Part shown: piece by piece, positions 1 to 8,827 of the stretch
How positions within the stretch are numbered: the first letter of the stretch is position 1
Layout: each line of letters begins with the position of its first letter
NCBI RefSeq assembly: GCF_019042735.1
Contig: NZ_JAHQCR010000050.1
Coordinates: forward strand, 62,001-126,000
Reading direction: 5' to 3'
Length of the DNA stretch: 64,000 nt
Source of the DNA: Evansella alkalicola
GTDB taxonomy: Bacteria; Bacillota; Bacilli; Bacillales; Salisediminibacteriaceae
Notes under the pieces: model-generated
Told to the model about the DNA's origin: nothing
Database searches by the model: none
What the model saw: the letters and a program-made list of their open reading frames with translations, nothing else
Position numbers and translations under genes: made by a program

Positions 1-24
1 GATTTCAGGCATTTTTTTAGCCAT
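1..24 (-). CDS. sufB: SufB, Fe-S scaffold subunit (5' end only)
   Basis: Only the first eight codons are in the window, reading MAKKMPEI on the minus strand, which matches the usual SufB N-terminus. A strong ribosome binding site (GGAGG) lies just upstream at about 30-36. It is the last gene of the sufC-D-S-U-B order known from Bacillus. SufB, with SufC and SufD, forms the scaffold on which clusters are built. The call rests on those residues plus position, so it is good but not independent of synteny. Confidence 0.8.
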
Positions 25-227
25 GGATCATACCCTCCTTTAAAGTTCTAAGCGACCAACACTGTATTTTTCAACAGTCAGCTCAGCCTTTCCTTCGTTT
101 CTATCAATGTCTATGTCACGTCACAGCTAATCGACTACTATATCTTATATAACCATTTTACATCACATAGGTGTTGGAAACCAAGGATATCACAGTAATT
201 TGTTCAAACTGGAAGAAGATTTTACTC

Positions 228-668
228 TTATTCCTTCTCCTTTAGCCCCTTCTCCATTGCTTTCCAGGCTAAAGTCGCACATTTAATTCTTGCTGGGAAT
301 TTCGCAACCCCTTGAAGGGCTTCAATATCACCTAAATCAAAATCCCCTTCATCAAACTCTTTTCCTAACATCATGGAAGAAAATATTTCAGAAAGCTTTA
401 GGGCATCATCAATCTCTAAGCCTTTCACAGCTTGAGTCATCATTGATGCAGAGGACAAGCTGATGGAGCAACCTTCCCCATTAAACTTTGCATCCGTCAC
501 TTTCCCATCTTCCACTTTCATCTGAAGTTCAATACGATCCCCACATGTTGGATTGTTCATGTTAACGGATAGTGTGTCTCCGTCCAATGTTCCGCGATTG
601 CGGGGATTCTTATAATGATCCATGATAACTTGACGGTACAATGTATCTAACTGATTACCCAAAGACAT
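228..668 (-). CDS. sufU: SufU, zinc-dependent sulfur acceptor
   Basis: 146 aa, normal length for Gram-positive SufU. SufU accepts persulfide sulfur from SufS and passes it to the SufBCD scaffold in the cytoplasm. The expected zinc ligands are visible: Cys42 and Asp44 in NPTCGD, Cys67 in GEGCSIS and Cys130 in RIKCATLAW. The long insert before the last Cys is typical of SufU as opposed to IscU. The start (AAGGAG about 10 nt upstream) overlaps the end of sufS by 14 nt, indicating translational coupling. About 200 nt separate it from sufB. Confidence 0.96.
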   Translation of the reverse strand: MSLGNQLDTLYRQVIMDHYKNPRNRGTLDGDTLSVNMNNPTCGDRIELQMKVEDGKVTDAKFNGEGCSISLSSASMMTQAVKGLEIDDALKLSEIFSSMMLGKEFDEGDFDLGDIEALQGVAKFPARIKCATLAWKAMEKGLKEKE

Positions 669-1878
669 TTCCGAAATACTCCTTTGTTTTTATTAATGCT
701 TTAACAAACGCATCAACATCTTCTTCCGTATTATATAAATAGAAGCTTGCACGAGCTGTTGCAGTTACATCGAGCCATTTCATTAATGGCTGTGCACAAT
801 GGTGACCTGCTCTCACAGCAACTCCCTCTGCATCAAGAACAGTTGCTACGTCATGAGGGTGAACATCGTCACAGTTAAAGGTTACAAGTCCTGCACGCTT
901 TTGAGGACCGTAAACCTCCACTCCCTCTACTTCCGATAACCGACTTAGTGCGTATTGCCCTAATTTATGTTCGTGCGCTTCGATGTTTTCCAAACCTATT
1001 TCTTGTAAAAAATCAATTGCTGCCCCTAATCCGATGGCACCAGCGATAATTGGAGTACCACCTTCAAATTTCCAAGGTAGCTCCTTCCAAGTTGATTCCT
1101 GTAAACCAACAAAGTCGATCATTTCGCCACCAAATTCGATAGGCTCCATCTTCTCCAACAATGCTTTTTTACCATAGAGGACACCTATACCTGTAGGCCC
1201 GCACATTTTATGACCAGAGAAGGCAAAGAAGTCACAATCTAGATCCTTCACATCAACCTTCATATGAGGTGTACTCTGAGCACCGTCAACAACCATAACT
1301 GCACCATGCTTATGAGCAATTTCTGTTATCTCTTTAATTGGATTAATGGCACCTAATACGTTAGAGACTTGCATGATAGAAACGATTTTTGTTTTATCAG
1401 TAACTGTATTTTCCACATCTTCTAAATTAATGGAGCCATCTTTTTGCAGTGGAAGGTATTTTAATGTTGCTCCTGTTGTCCGTGCAACCTGTTGCCAAGG
1501 GATAATGTTACTATGGTGTTCCATTGGTGTGATGACGATTTCGTCACCAGGTCCAACATTCTCCCGTCCATAACTAGAAGCAACAAGGTTAATCGCAGTA
1601 GTTGTTCCCCGTGTAAAAATGACTTCCTCCGTGCTGCTTGCGTTTATGAATGCGCGAACCTTCTCACGTGCACCTTCGTACCCATCTGTCGCCCATGTTC
1701 CTAATGTATGCACCCCACGGTGTACATTAGAATTATAACGACGATAATAATCATTAATTGCCTCGATTACTTGTACTGGCTTTTGAGAAGTTGCTGCACT
1801 ATCTAAATAAACTAAAGGATGTCCATTGACTTCTTGGTCTAAAATTGGGAACATTTTACGGACTTCTTGAACATTCAT
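655..1878 (-). CDS. sufS: SufS, PLP-dependent cysteine desulfurase
   Basis: 407 aa, full length for group II cysteine desulfurases. It removes sulfur from L-cysteine to give alanine and an enzyme persulfide that feeds SufU. The PLP-binding lysine is Lys224 in FSGHKMCGPTG and the persulfide cysteine is Cys361 in RAGHHCAQP. The start codon shares one base with the sufD stop (TAATG), and the 3' end overlaps sufU by 14 nt, so the three genes are tightly coupled. A short His-/Gly-type group I loop is absent, in keeping with SufS rather than IscS/NifS. Confidence 0.97.
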   Translation of the reverse strand: MNVQEVRKMFPILDQEVNGHPLVYLDSAATSQKPVQVIEAINDYYRRYNSNVHRGVHTLGTWATDGYEGAREKVRAFINASSTEEVIFTRGTTTAINLVASSYGRENVGPGDEIVITPMEHHSNIIPWQQVARTTGATLKYLPLQKDGSINLEDVENTVTDKTKIVSIMQVSNVLGAINPIKEITEIAHKHGAVMVVDGAQSTPHMKVDVKDLDCDFFAFSGHKMCGPTGIGVLYGKKALLEKMEPIEFGGEMIDFVGLQESTWKELPWKFEGGTPIIAGAIGLGAAIDFLQEIGLENIEAHEHKLGQYALSRLSEVEGVEVYGPQKRAGLVTFNCDDVHPHDVATVLDAEGVAVRAGHHCAQPLMKWLDVTATARASFYLYNTEEDVDAFVKALIKTKEYFGNVFG

Positions 1879-3170
1879 TACAATACTTTCCTTTCTATTA
1901 CCTCAATCAGCTGATCTTTTACAGATTCAATTGGAATTTCATTAACTACAGGAGCTAAGAATCCATGTATGATAAGGCGCTCTGCTTCTTTCTTTGAAAT
2001 TCCACGGCTCATTAAGTAGAACATTTGAAGAGGATCAATCTTACCAACCGATGCAGCATGACCTGCAGTAACATCATCTTCATCAATTAGTAAAATTGGG
2101 TTAGCGTCCCCACGTGCTTTTTCACTAAGCATTAGTACACGCTCTGTTTGCTCCCCATTAGACTTCGTTGCACCATGTTCAATCTTTGATGTTCCGTTAA
2201 AAATGGAAGTTGCTTCATCTTTCATAACACCATGTTTCAAAATTTGTCCATCTGAATGCTTACCGAAGTGAACAACGTTCGTTGTGAAGTTCTGCGTTTG
2301 CTTTCCACGCCCGATAGCAACAGTTTTTGTGTCTGCATACGAGCCTTCCCCTACAAGGTAGGTTGTATTTTCAGAAACAGTATCTCCGTAATTCATTTGT
2401 CCAAGAGCCCAGTATACTTTCGCATCTTTCCCAGTCACTTGGCCTCGGCGATTGACATAAGTTGTAACTTCTTTAGCTAGGTTATCCACTGCTCCGAAAT
2501 GTACTGTCGCATTGTCAGCTGCATACACTTCTGCAACGATATTCGCAATCGCACCTTCAGCAGCATCTTCTGAAATATAGTTTTCTATATAAGTAACAGA
2601 ACTATTAGCTTCAGCAACAACTAACACATGATTATACAATCCGAAATTACCTGCTTGTGTATAAACAGCTTGAATTGGGATTTCCACTTCTACATTTTTT
2701 GGCACATAGATGAATGTACCACCATTTAAAAGTGCAGCATGTTCTGCTGTTAATTTATTTTCATCAGGTGTAACTGCTTCTTGCATAAAATACTTTTGTA
2801 CAAGATCACTGTGCTCTTTTACAGCTGTTTGAATATCTGTAAAAATAACACCTTTTTCTTCTAATTCAGGTGATAGTTTTTGAAATAAAGTCACACCATT
2901 TTTTTGTGCCATTAACATTTGGGCTTTATCTGCTTCACCAATCAAGCCCTTCACTGCCTCTGACATATCATCTTGAACATTTGCTTCAAAGTTCTTAGTA
3001 CTGAAATCCCACTTGGAGATGTTCGTTTTATCAGGTTTTGGTAATTCTAAAACTTCAGCTTTCTCTAAAGATGAAACTCGTAAGTCAGTTAGCCATTGCG
3101 GCTCTTCGCGATCTTTAGAGAAGCTTGTAATTTCATTTTGATTCACTGGAAATTTAGTTTCCGCTGTCAT
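1878..3170 (-). CDS. sufD: SufD, Fe-S scaffold subunit
   Basis: About 430 aa. SufD pairs with SufB and the ATPase SufC in the SufBC2D scaffold; it supports iron acquisition and cluster assembly. The C-terminal part carries the conserved family region with HGATKSNGEQ, LIDEDDVTAGHAASVG and the ISKKEAERLIIHGFL segment. I place the start at the internal ATG (MTAETKF) because AGGAGG lies 7 nt upstream; an ATG two codons earlier sits too close to that site. 28 nt separate it from sufC. Confidence 0.95.
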   Translation of the reverse strand: MTAETKFPVNQNEITSFSKDREEPQWLTDLRVSSLEKAEVLELPKPDKTNISKWDFSTKNFEANVQDDMSEAVKGLIGEADKAQMLMAQKNGVTLFQKLSPELEEKGVIFTDIQTAVKEHSDLVQKYFMQEAVTPDENKLTAEHAALLNGGTFIYVPKNVEVEIPIQAVYTQAGNFGLYNHVLVVAEANSSVTYIENYISEDAAEGAIANIVAEVYAADNATVHFGAVDNLAKEVTTYVNRRGQVTGKDAKVYWALGQMNYGDTVSENTTYLVGEGSYADTKTVAIGRGKQTQNFTTNVVHFGKHSDGQILKHGVMKDEATSIFNGTSKIEHGATKSNGEQTERVLMLSEKARGDANPILLIDEDDVTAGHAASVGKIDPLQMFYLMSRGISKKEAERLIIHGFLAPVVNEIPIESVKDQLIEVIERKVL

Positions 3171-3198
3171 CTTCATTCCTCCTCTTTAAAGCCGCAAA

Positions 3199-3981
3199 TT
3201 ATTCTTGACCTACAGTTTCGTCTTCGATTCCTAGCTCTTCCTTAATCCAATCATAACCTTCTGCTTCAAGGCGCTCTGCTAATTCAGGTCCACCTGATTT
3301 TACAATGCGTCCTTGCATCATCACATGTACGAAGTCTGGCTTAATGTAGTTTAATAGACGTTGGTAGTGAGTAATGATTAAGCAACCGAAGTCATCTGAA
3401 CGCATTTCGTTAATCCCTTTAGATACAACTTTTAATGCGTCAATATCTAGACCAGAGTCAATCTCATCTAAAATTGCAATTCTAGGTTGTAGCATCATTA
3501 ATTGAAGAATTTCGTTACGCTTCTTTTCTCCACCAGAGAAACCTTCATTTAAATAACGGTGTTGGAAAGAATCATCCATCTCCAAAGTTCCCATTTTCTC
3601 ATCCATTTTACGGATAAACTTCATTAGAGAGATTTCGTCTCCCTCTTCTCTATTAGCATTAATTGCTGAACGAATAAAATCTGCATTCGTTACACCACTA
3701 ATTTCACTTGGATACTGCATAGCAAGGAATAGTCCAGCACGTGCGCGCTCATCAACTTCCATTTCAAATAAATCTTCACCATCAATGGATGCTTTCCCTT
3801 CCGTCACTTCAAATTTAGGATGCCCCATAAGTGCTGAAGCTAAAGTTGATTTACCAGTCCCGTTAGGACCCATTATCGCGTGGATTTCTCCACCCTTTAC
3901 TTCAATCCCAAATCCTTTTAGTATTTCTTTCCCTTCAATTGAAACTCGAAGATCTTCTACTTTCAAGCTTGGTCTTGTCAT
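3199..3981 (-). CDS. sufC: SufC, ABC-type ATPase of the Suf scaffold
   Basis: About 260 aa. Soluble ABC ATPase that drives conformational change of SufBCD; it is not a transporter. Walker A is GPNGTGKST (near residues 38-46), the signature motif is FSGGEKKR and Walker B is AILDEIDSGLD, where the SufC-typical EIDSGLD is intact. The start with MTRPSLKV has GGAGG 8 nt upstream, better than the upstream in-frame ATG. It is the first gene of the suf operon. Confidence 0.96.
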   Translation of the reverse strand: MTRPSLKVEDLRVSIEGKEILKGFGIEVKGGEIHAIMGPNGTGKSTLASALMGHPKFEVTEGKASIDGEDLFEMEVDERARAGLFLAMQYPSEISGVTNADFIRSAINANREEGDEISLMKFIRKMDEKMGTLEMDDSFQHRYLNEGFSGGEKKRNEILQLMMLQPRIAILDEIDSGLDIDALKVVSKGINEMRSDDFGCLIITHYQRLLNYIKPDFVHVMMQGRIVKSGGPELAERLEAEGYDWIKEELGIEDETVGQE

Positions 3982-4062
3982 TGCATATACCTCCATTTAT
4001 TTTTTTGCATGTTTGAAAGCAAACGTGGTAAGATTGATCTTGTTGAAACTATAACTCCCTCT

Positions 4063-4082
4063 TCATTCTCAATCTATTCTCA
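4063..4082 (-). promoter_or_regulatory. Direct TGAGAAT repeats at the predicted suf transcription start
   Basis: Two copies of TGAGAAT (minus strand) are spaced 11 bp apart, just downstream of the predicted -10 element. The heptamer matches 6 of 7 bases of the Bacillus Fur half-site TGATAAT. Further copies of the 9-mer lie upstream: ATTCTCAAT at 4298-4306 and its reverse complement at 4329-4337. An operator role is inferred. Confidence 0.35.
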
Positions 4083-4087
4083 TTACA

Positions 4088-4116
4088 ATCTTATACTAAA
4101 TGAAAAACGAGTTCAA
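4088..4116 (-). promoter_or_regulatory. Probable sigma-A promoter of the suf operon
   Basis: On the minus strand TTGAAC, a 17-nt spacer and TAAGAT are found about 107 nt upstream of the sufC start. Spacing is ideal and the region is otherwise free of genes. Assigned by pattern only. Confidence 0.55.
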
Positions 4117-4447
4117 GAAAAAGACACATTTATATTTCATTCAATTTCCTTCCACATGTTTACCCTTCATCCGTCAAACTAAGAAAAATATGTAGATTTT
4201 CTCTTACTTTCCCTATGGTATCATACTTTTTCAGATAGAAAAAATAATATGCGTTTAATAAAAGACTTGTAAAAATTCCTTACAAATTATATTTTCTATT
4301 CTCAATAAAACATAAACATACACCTCTAATTGAGAATGAATATCGTTAAAGATTAAAAAATAGAACAATTATCAACAAGATGTGGAGTAATTTCAGCAGT
4401 TATAGTTTCCCTTAATCAAATATCTCTATACTAATTGCATACATACA

Positions 4448-4495
4448 TAATGGGGATGCACCAATCGATAAGTAAAGATTGATGCATCCCCATTA
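4448..4495. repeat. 19-bp inverted repeat (hairpin without clear U-tract)
   Basis: Arms TAATGGGGATGCA... and ...TGCATCCCCATTA pair over about 19 bp with one mismatch around a 10-nt loop. It lies downstream of the small ORF at 4585-4737 and may end its transcript, but neither side has a proper T run. Confidence 0.5.
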
Positions 4496-4584
4496 AACTA
4501 TTCTTATTAATCTTTAAATAATTCTTATGCTACAACATTTTACGCTTCTATACTAACGAATTCTACTTCTTAACCAAATTGTAA

Positions 4585-4737
4585 TTACGTGTGCATTAAT
4601 CGCTGATGTTCATTCAAAATGGCAATAGATTTTTGATGATCCTGTTCCCGCTCACGCTCAACCTTTAACCTCTTCTCAAGATCTTGGTTGTATTCCTCAT
4701 ATCCAATGCCGTGAGTTTGATGCATTGCTTTTTCCAT
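4585..4737 (-). CDS. Possible small hydrophilic helical protein
   Basis: A 50-codon reading frame, MEKAMHQTHGIGYEEYNQDL followed by a charged Glu/Arg/Lys/His-rich helix. Residue pattern looks amphipathic and protein-like, but the ATG lacks a clear ribosome binding site. The frame stays open another 13 codons upstream, where AAAGGA precedes only a possible ATT start. I recognise no family. It could be a real small gene with an unusual start or the remnant of a longer one. Confidence 0.35.
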   Translation of the reverse strand: MEKAMHQTHGIGYEEYNQDLEKRLKVEREREQDHQKSIAILNEHQRLMHT

Positions 4738-5060
4738 CTCAGTTGTGTAATTATTCTGAATCTGATGGATAATAAATCACATTCCTTTCAGTTTTTTGCC
4801 TGTTCTTCAGGCAGTATTTTTAATACGTGATTTATCATAACATCAGTACTCTTCCATGCCAAAAGCCATTCAAAGTTATATTTTATAACATCAACTTGTT
4901 AGAAAACCTCTCACGACTTCAACATAACATCTTCTAAAATTCCTACGTATTACTGTCAGATACTCTCCCTTATAAATTTCCAGTTAAATGTAAGGGTTTT
5001 CATTTAATTCGCCTTTGGACGTAATTAATAGTACATAAATAGACGTAATTTAATAAGCCA
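4738..5060. other. Gene-free interval
   Basis: Holds a small hairpin at about 4798-4815 (GCCTG / CAGGC) flanked by T runs on both sides. I see nothing else that I can support. Confidence 0.5.
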
Positions 5061-5435
5061 TTAGTGAGCCTGTGCATTGAACTCTTCTAGGCATTGTTCC
5101 ACTAAAGTAACACCTTGACTCATTGCTGCACCGCCACCAAATGCACCTGTGACTCCAACCGCTTCAAGAATTTCTTCCTGGGTACACCCTTGATCAATAC
5201 AGCCTTTCATATGATAGATAATACAATATTCATCTTGAGAGTATAAGCTAATTCCTAATGCGATTAATTGCTTTTCTTTTTGGGAAAGCTTTCCTTCTGA
5301 AAAACAAGCTCCTGTAAATTCATTGTATTTTCCGGCTATTTCAGGCATTTGTTTTGTAAATTGACCTAAACCTGCTTTATATTCCTTTAAAGCTTGCTGT
5401 ATTGGTGATGATTCCATATGATTTTCCATTGGCAT
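5061..5435 (-). CDS. yurZ: Carboxymuconolactone decarboxylase-like (AhpD-fold) protein YurZ
   Basis: About 124 aa, all-helical AhpD/CMD family. The family's Glu-Cys-His signature is present in DEYCIIYHMKGC, where AhpD-type proteins carry reactive residues; here Cys and His are kept. Substrate is unknown; a thiol or peroxide role is only suggested by the fold. It sits between suf and met genes, as yurZ does in B. subtilis. The first ATG is very close to AAGGGG; the ATG two codons later (5429) is an equally good start. Confidence 0.8.
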   Translation of the reverse strand: MPMENHMESSPIQQALKEYKAGLGQFTKQMPEIAGKYNEFTGACFSEGKLSQKEKQLIALGISLYSQDEYCIIYHMKGCIDQGCTQEEILEAVGVTGAFGGGAAMSQGVTLVEQCLEEFNAQAH

Positions 5436-5615
5436 TTACCCCTTTTTTAGTTTCTATATCTACCATGCATTAATAGTATGAATGAAACCTGAAAAATTTA
5501 TGAGGTATCTTTATCGTTGGTAAATAAATTGTAACTTGAAGTAAATATCAATGTAAGCGGAACTTGTATGAAATATAAGTATTCCACATGTTATACCAGA
5601 TCGACACTTAAAAAC

Positions 5616-5650
5616 AGCACCCCTGACCGAAAACTTCGAGCAGGGGTGCT
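5616..5650 (-). terminator. Terminator of metNPQ
   Basis: A 10-bp perfect stem (AGCACCCCTG / CAGGGGTGCT) with a 15-nt loop, followed on the minus strand by GTTTTTAAG. It lies just after metQ. Confidence 0.85.
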
Positions 5651-5688
5651 GCTGTTATAAAACCAACCTTTTAAATTTTTCCCAAAAA

Positions 5689-6579
5689 TTACTCAGCAGG
5701 AACTACAGCTCCACTGTATGTTTCTAAGATGAAATCACGAACAGCTTCGGATTGAAGTACTTCAATTAACTTAACGATACGCTCATCCGATTCATCACCA
5801 CTGTTAACTGCAATGACGTTAACATATGGATTATCTTGGTCACCAGACTCTAAAGCAATTGCATCTTCAACAGGATTTAAGTCAGCATCTAATGCAAAGT
5901 TAGAGTTAATTAGTACCGCGTCCCCTTCACCACGTTGATATGCAGTCGGTAGTAATGCTGCTTCAACGTTAGCTCTGAAATCAAAGTCACGTGGGTTATC
6001 AATGATATCTTCTACGAATGCGCCACCTTCAGCTAAAGTAATTAACCCGTAGTCTTCCAGCATCGATAAGATACGCTTATGGTCAGCAGTAGAATCACTC
6101 ATGATGATGACTGCACCTTCTGGTAAATCATCTAAACTATCATATTCTTGAGAGTAAACACCGATTGGCTCAATGTGAATTCCACCTGCGTTTACAAAAT
6201 CATAACCGTGATCAGCAATTTGTGCCTCTAAATAAGGAATGTGTTGGAAGTAGTTTGCATCCAATTCCCCTTCATCTAATGCAATGTTAGGTAAAATATA
6301 ATCAGTAAACTCAACGATATCTAAGTCAATTCCTTCTTCTTCAAGTAATGGTTGAGCAAATTCTAGAATTTCAGCGTGTGGTACATTGGAAGCACCTACA
6401 ACTAAAGTTTCTAATTCAACAACAGCATCGTCTTCTTCAGCTGCTTCTTCATTTACCTCTACATTTTCTTCTGCTCCAGCTACGTTTTCTTCAGCAGCAT
6501 CGTCTGTTCCTTCGCCACATGCAGCTAGTAAACCAAAAGATAAACCAACAATACTTAAAACCTTCACTAATTTCTTCAT
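5689..6579 (-). CDS. metQ: MetQ, methionine-binding lipoprotein
   Basis: About 296 aa NlpA-family substrate-binding protein of the D/L-methionine ABC importer. It has a signal peptide with lipobox LLAAC (Cys21), then a low-complexity acidic Glu/Asp/Ala linker of about 35 residues, then the binding domain starting at LETLVVGASNVPHAEIL. The lipid anchor holds it on the outer face of the membrane, where it delivers methionine to MetP. The acidic linker is longer than in many homologs and fits an extracellular protein of a salt- or alkali-adapted host (inference). Start chosen for AGGGGG 9 nt upstream. Confidence 0.95.
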   Translation of the reverse strand: MKKLVKVLSIVGLSFGLLAACGEGTDDAAEENVAGAEENVEVNEEAAEEDDAVVELETLVVGASNVPHAEILEFAQPLLEEEGIDLDIVEFTDYILPNIALDEGELDANYFQHIPYLEAQIADHGYDFVNAGGIHIEPIGVYSQEYDSLDDLPEGAVIIMSDSTADHKRILSMLEDYGLITLAEGGAFVEDIIDNPRDFDFRANVEAALLPTAYQRGEGDAVLINSNFALDADLNPVEDAIALESGDQDNPYVNVIAVNSGDESDERIVKLIEVLQSEAVRDFILETYSGAVVPAE

Positions 6580-6603
6580 GTACAATTACCCCCTAAGTAA
6601 TTC

Positions 6604-7290
6604 TTACCTTTTATCTATTTTATTTGTTAAACGATCGCCTGCAAATTGGAGAATGAAGACGATCACTAAAACCACTAGTGTTGCCATTAACGTGACATCA
6701 TCCCTTCCACGCTGGAAGCCATGACTATATGCTAAATGGCCAAGTCCACCTGCACCAATTACCCCTGCCATCGCTGTATAACTTACCAATGCTATAGCTG
6801 TAACAGTTAGCCCTGAAATAAGAGCTGGTAATGATTCAGGTAATAATACTTTAAAAATAATTTGTGTGTTCGTTGCTCCCATGGATTTCGCAGCCTCAAT
6901 CACACCTTTATCAATTTCCCTAAGTCCAATCTCCACCATCCTTGCATAAAATGGAGAAGCCCCTATTACTAAAGCAGGCAAAGCTGCAGATGGTCCAAGG
7001 AACGAACCTACAATAAAGGCAGTCACTGGAATTAACAGGACAATAAGAATAATGAACGGAATAGATCTAAATATATTTACATAAGCTGCAACTACAGCTT
7101 GAATCACCTTGTTTTCCCAAAGATTACCCTTATCTGTAAGGAACAACAGTAATCCTAAGATGATACCAAATATAAATGTGAGAGCCAGTGATATGGCTGT
7201 CATATATAAAGTTTCCTGTGTTGCGTTCCACAATGTAGACCAATCCACGTTTGGGAAAAACCACGTTTGAGTGAGGACAATATTACTCAC
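6604..7290 (-). CDS. metP: MetP (MetI-type), methionine ABC permease
   Basis: 228 aa integral membrane permease with five or so hydrophobic segments and the EAA-type coupling loop (EAAKSMGATNTQIIFKVLLPES) that contacts the ATPase. It forms the methionine channel with MetN and MetQ. The start overlaps the metN end by 8 nt; metQ follows after 24 nt. Confidence 0.94.
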   Translation of the reverse strand: MSNIVLTQTWFFPNVDWSTLWNATQETLYMTAISLALTFIFGIILGLLLFLTDKGNLWENKVIQAVVAAYVNIFRSIPFIILIVLLIPVTAFIVGSFLGPSAALPALVIGASPFYARMVEIGLREIDKGVIEAAKSMGATNTQIIFKVLLPESLPALISGLTVTAIALVSYTAMAGVIGAGGLGHLAYSHGFQRGRDDVTLMATLVVLVIVFILQFAGDRLTNKIDKR

Positions 7291-8308
7291 CGTGGATCAC
7301 CTCCACTTCCACCTGTTGGTCTCGAATATAATCTAGTACTTTTTGCACTTCTACAGCATCACCTTCTAGGCTAATAAACAAGGAACCATATGGACCATTT
7401 TGTGTCTGACTAATCTTCCCTTGCAAGATATTTACGGTAACTTCAAAGCGCCTAATAATATTTGTAATAAGTGGTTTTTCAGCATCCCCACCAACGAATG
7501 TCAGTTGAAGGACGTGACCAATATTGTTTTCTTGTAATAAATGCTGTAATGCTTCCTCAGTCTCTTCCGGCTCTGTAACCTGCTTAACAAATTCCTTTGT
7601 CATCTCTTCTTTTGGACGCTTAAACACTTCAAGTACGTCACCTTGCTCAACGATTTTCCCTTGCTCCATCACAGCCACGCGATGACATATTTTTCTTATG
7701 ACATGCATTTCATGTGTGATTAAAACAATGGTTAGTCCTAGCTTTTTATTGATATCAACAAGAAGTTCTAGGATTGAATCTGTTGTTTTAGGATCGAGTG
7801 CTGATGTCGCCTCATCACAAAGTAAAACCTTAGGATTGTTAGCTAGTGCCCTTGCAATCCCTACCCTTTGTTTTTGACCGCCGCTCAGCTGTGAAGGATA
7901 AGATCCTCCTCTTCCTTCTAGACCAACTAATCTAATCAATTCATTTACTCGTTGATCCCGTTCTTCCTTGGGAACCCCTTTAATCTCCAATGGAAAAGAA
8001 ATATTATCCTTTACTGTCCTTGACCAAAGTAAATTAAAATGCTGAAATATCATACCAATTTCTTGTCGCGCTTCACGCAGTTTTTTCTTTGAAAGCTGGT
8101 TCATGTTTTTCCCAGCGATAGTTACATCACCAGAAGTCGGTTCCTCAAGCATGTTCAGCAACCTGATTAATGTACTTTTCCCAGCACCACTGTAACCAAT
8201 GATCCCAAATATTTCCCCTTCATTAATCTTTAAGTCTATATGATCAACAGCAGTTACTTGACCATCTCTTGTTTGGTAGGTCTTCACTAGCCTTGATAAT
8301 GAAATCAC
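7283..8308 (-). CDS. metN: MetN, methionine ABC transporter ATPase
   Basis: 341 aa. Walker A GYSGAGKST, signature LSGGQKQR and Walker B LLCDEATSALD are intact. After the ABC domain (to about residue 245) comes the C-terminal NIL/ACT-like domain (about 265-341) that in MetN binds methionine and inhibits the transporter. First gene of metNPQ, preceded by a SAM-I riboswitch, so expected to be on when SAM is low. Confidence 0.96.
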   Translation of the reverse strand: MISLSRLVKTYQTRDGQVTAVDHIDLKINEGEIFGIIGYSGAGKSTLIRLLNMLEEPTSGDVTIAGKNMNQLSKKKLREARQEIGMIFQHFNLLWSRTVKDNISFPLEIKGVPKEERDQRVNELIRLVGLEGRGGSYPSQLSGGQKQRVGIARALANNPKVLLCDEATSALDPKTTDSILELLVDINKKLGLTIVLITHEMHVIRKICHRVAVMEQGKIVEQGDVLEVFKRPKEEMTKEFVKQVTEPEETEEALQHLLQENNIGHVLQLTFVGGDAEKPLITNIIRRFEVTVNILQGKISQTQNGPYGSLFISLEGDAVEVQKVLDYIRDQQVEVEVIHGE

Positions 8309-8506
8309 GTCTATCCCCTCTTTTCCACTTACATTTCCGCCACTTGTTAAAACTTAGTATGTGACGAATGAAATAAAACTTGCTTTTCTCCTGATAAGTA
8401 TTTGAGATACATAATATCTATTATTCTTATAGATTTAGTCAGTTTAATTGAAATAATGTTGACGTATCGTCTCCCCATTTTTCAGTTAGCAAATTTTATA
8501 GGTACA

Positions 8507-8670
8507 AAAAAACCTTTCGGCTCACTAAAGATAAGCAGAAAGGTTTCATTATAAATAGCCTCACTCTTATCTTTCAAAGTAATAGAATACTTTGTGGAAT
8601 TGGCACCTTCCAATTATATTGGTGGTTGCCGGGCTTCATCGGGCCAGTCCCTCCGCCTCTCTGGATAAGA
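8507..8670 (-). ncRNA. SAM-I (S-box) riboswitch of metNPQ
   Basis: Minus-strand aptamer begins with CTTATCCAGAGAGG, continues GGAGGGACTGGCCC and CCCGGCAACC, and carries the invariant GGTGCCAATTCC. The P1 helix closes with GATAAG near 8566-8571. The expression platform is a terminator stem (AACCTTTC / GAAAGGTT, about 8509-8545) with seven Ts. SAM binding should cause premature termination before metN, about 200 nt downstream. Confidence 0.96.
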
Positions 8671-8712
8671 AAATCTATTAAATTTTAATTGTGTTTTAAT
8701 TAACTAATTTGG

Positions 8713-8742
8713 ATCTTATCATGAAGACTTTGAGTCTGTCAA
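8713..8742 (-). promoter_or_regulatory. Sigma-A promoter of the metNPQ riboswitch transcript
   Basis: TTGACA, 18-nt spacer, TAAGAT on the minus strand, ending about 40 nt before the aptamer. Consensus -35 and good position. Confidence 0.7.
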
Positions 8743-8827
8743 ACACTTTATCTTAAATATATATTATATTTATATAGGTAAATGATGGTACTTCCCGCAC
8801 AAAATGAACAATATATATTCATAAATA

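Larger units (their letters stand above)
3982..4584. other. Gene-free AT-rich interval upstream of suf
   Basis: No convincing gene in 600 bp. It holds the suf promoter, the TGAGAAT repeats, a partial Fur-like match TGAGAATgAATATCG at 4331-4345, and a hairpin at 4448-4495. Confidence 0.6.

Noticed and set aside
6348..6724. Plus-strand Leu/Ser/Thr-rich frames opposite the start of metQ
   Set aside because: They are antisense to the acidic linker and signal peptide of metQ, whose low complexity keeps other frames open.
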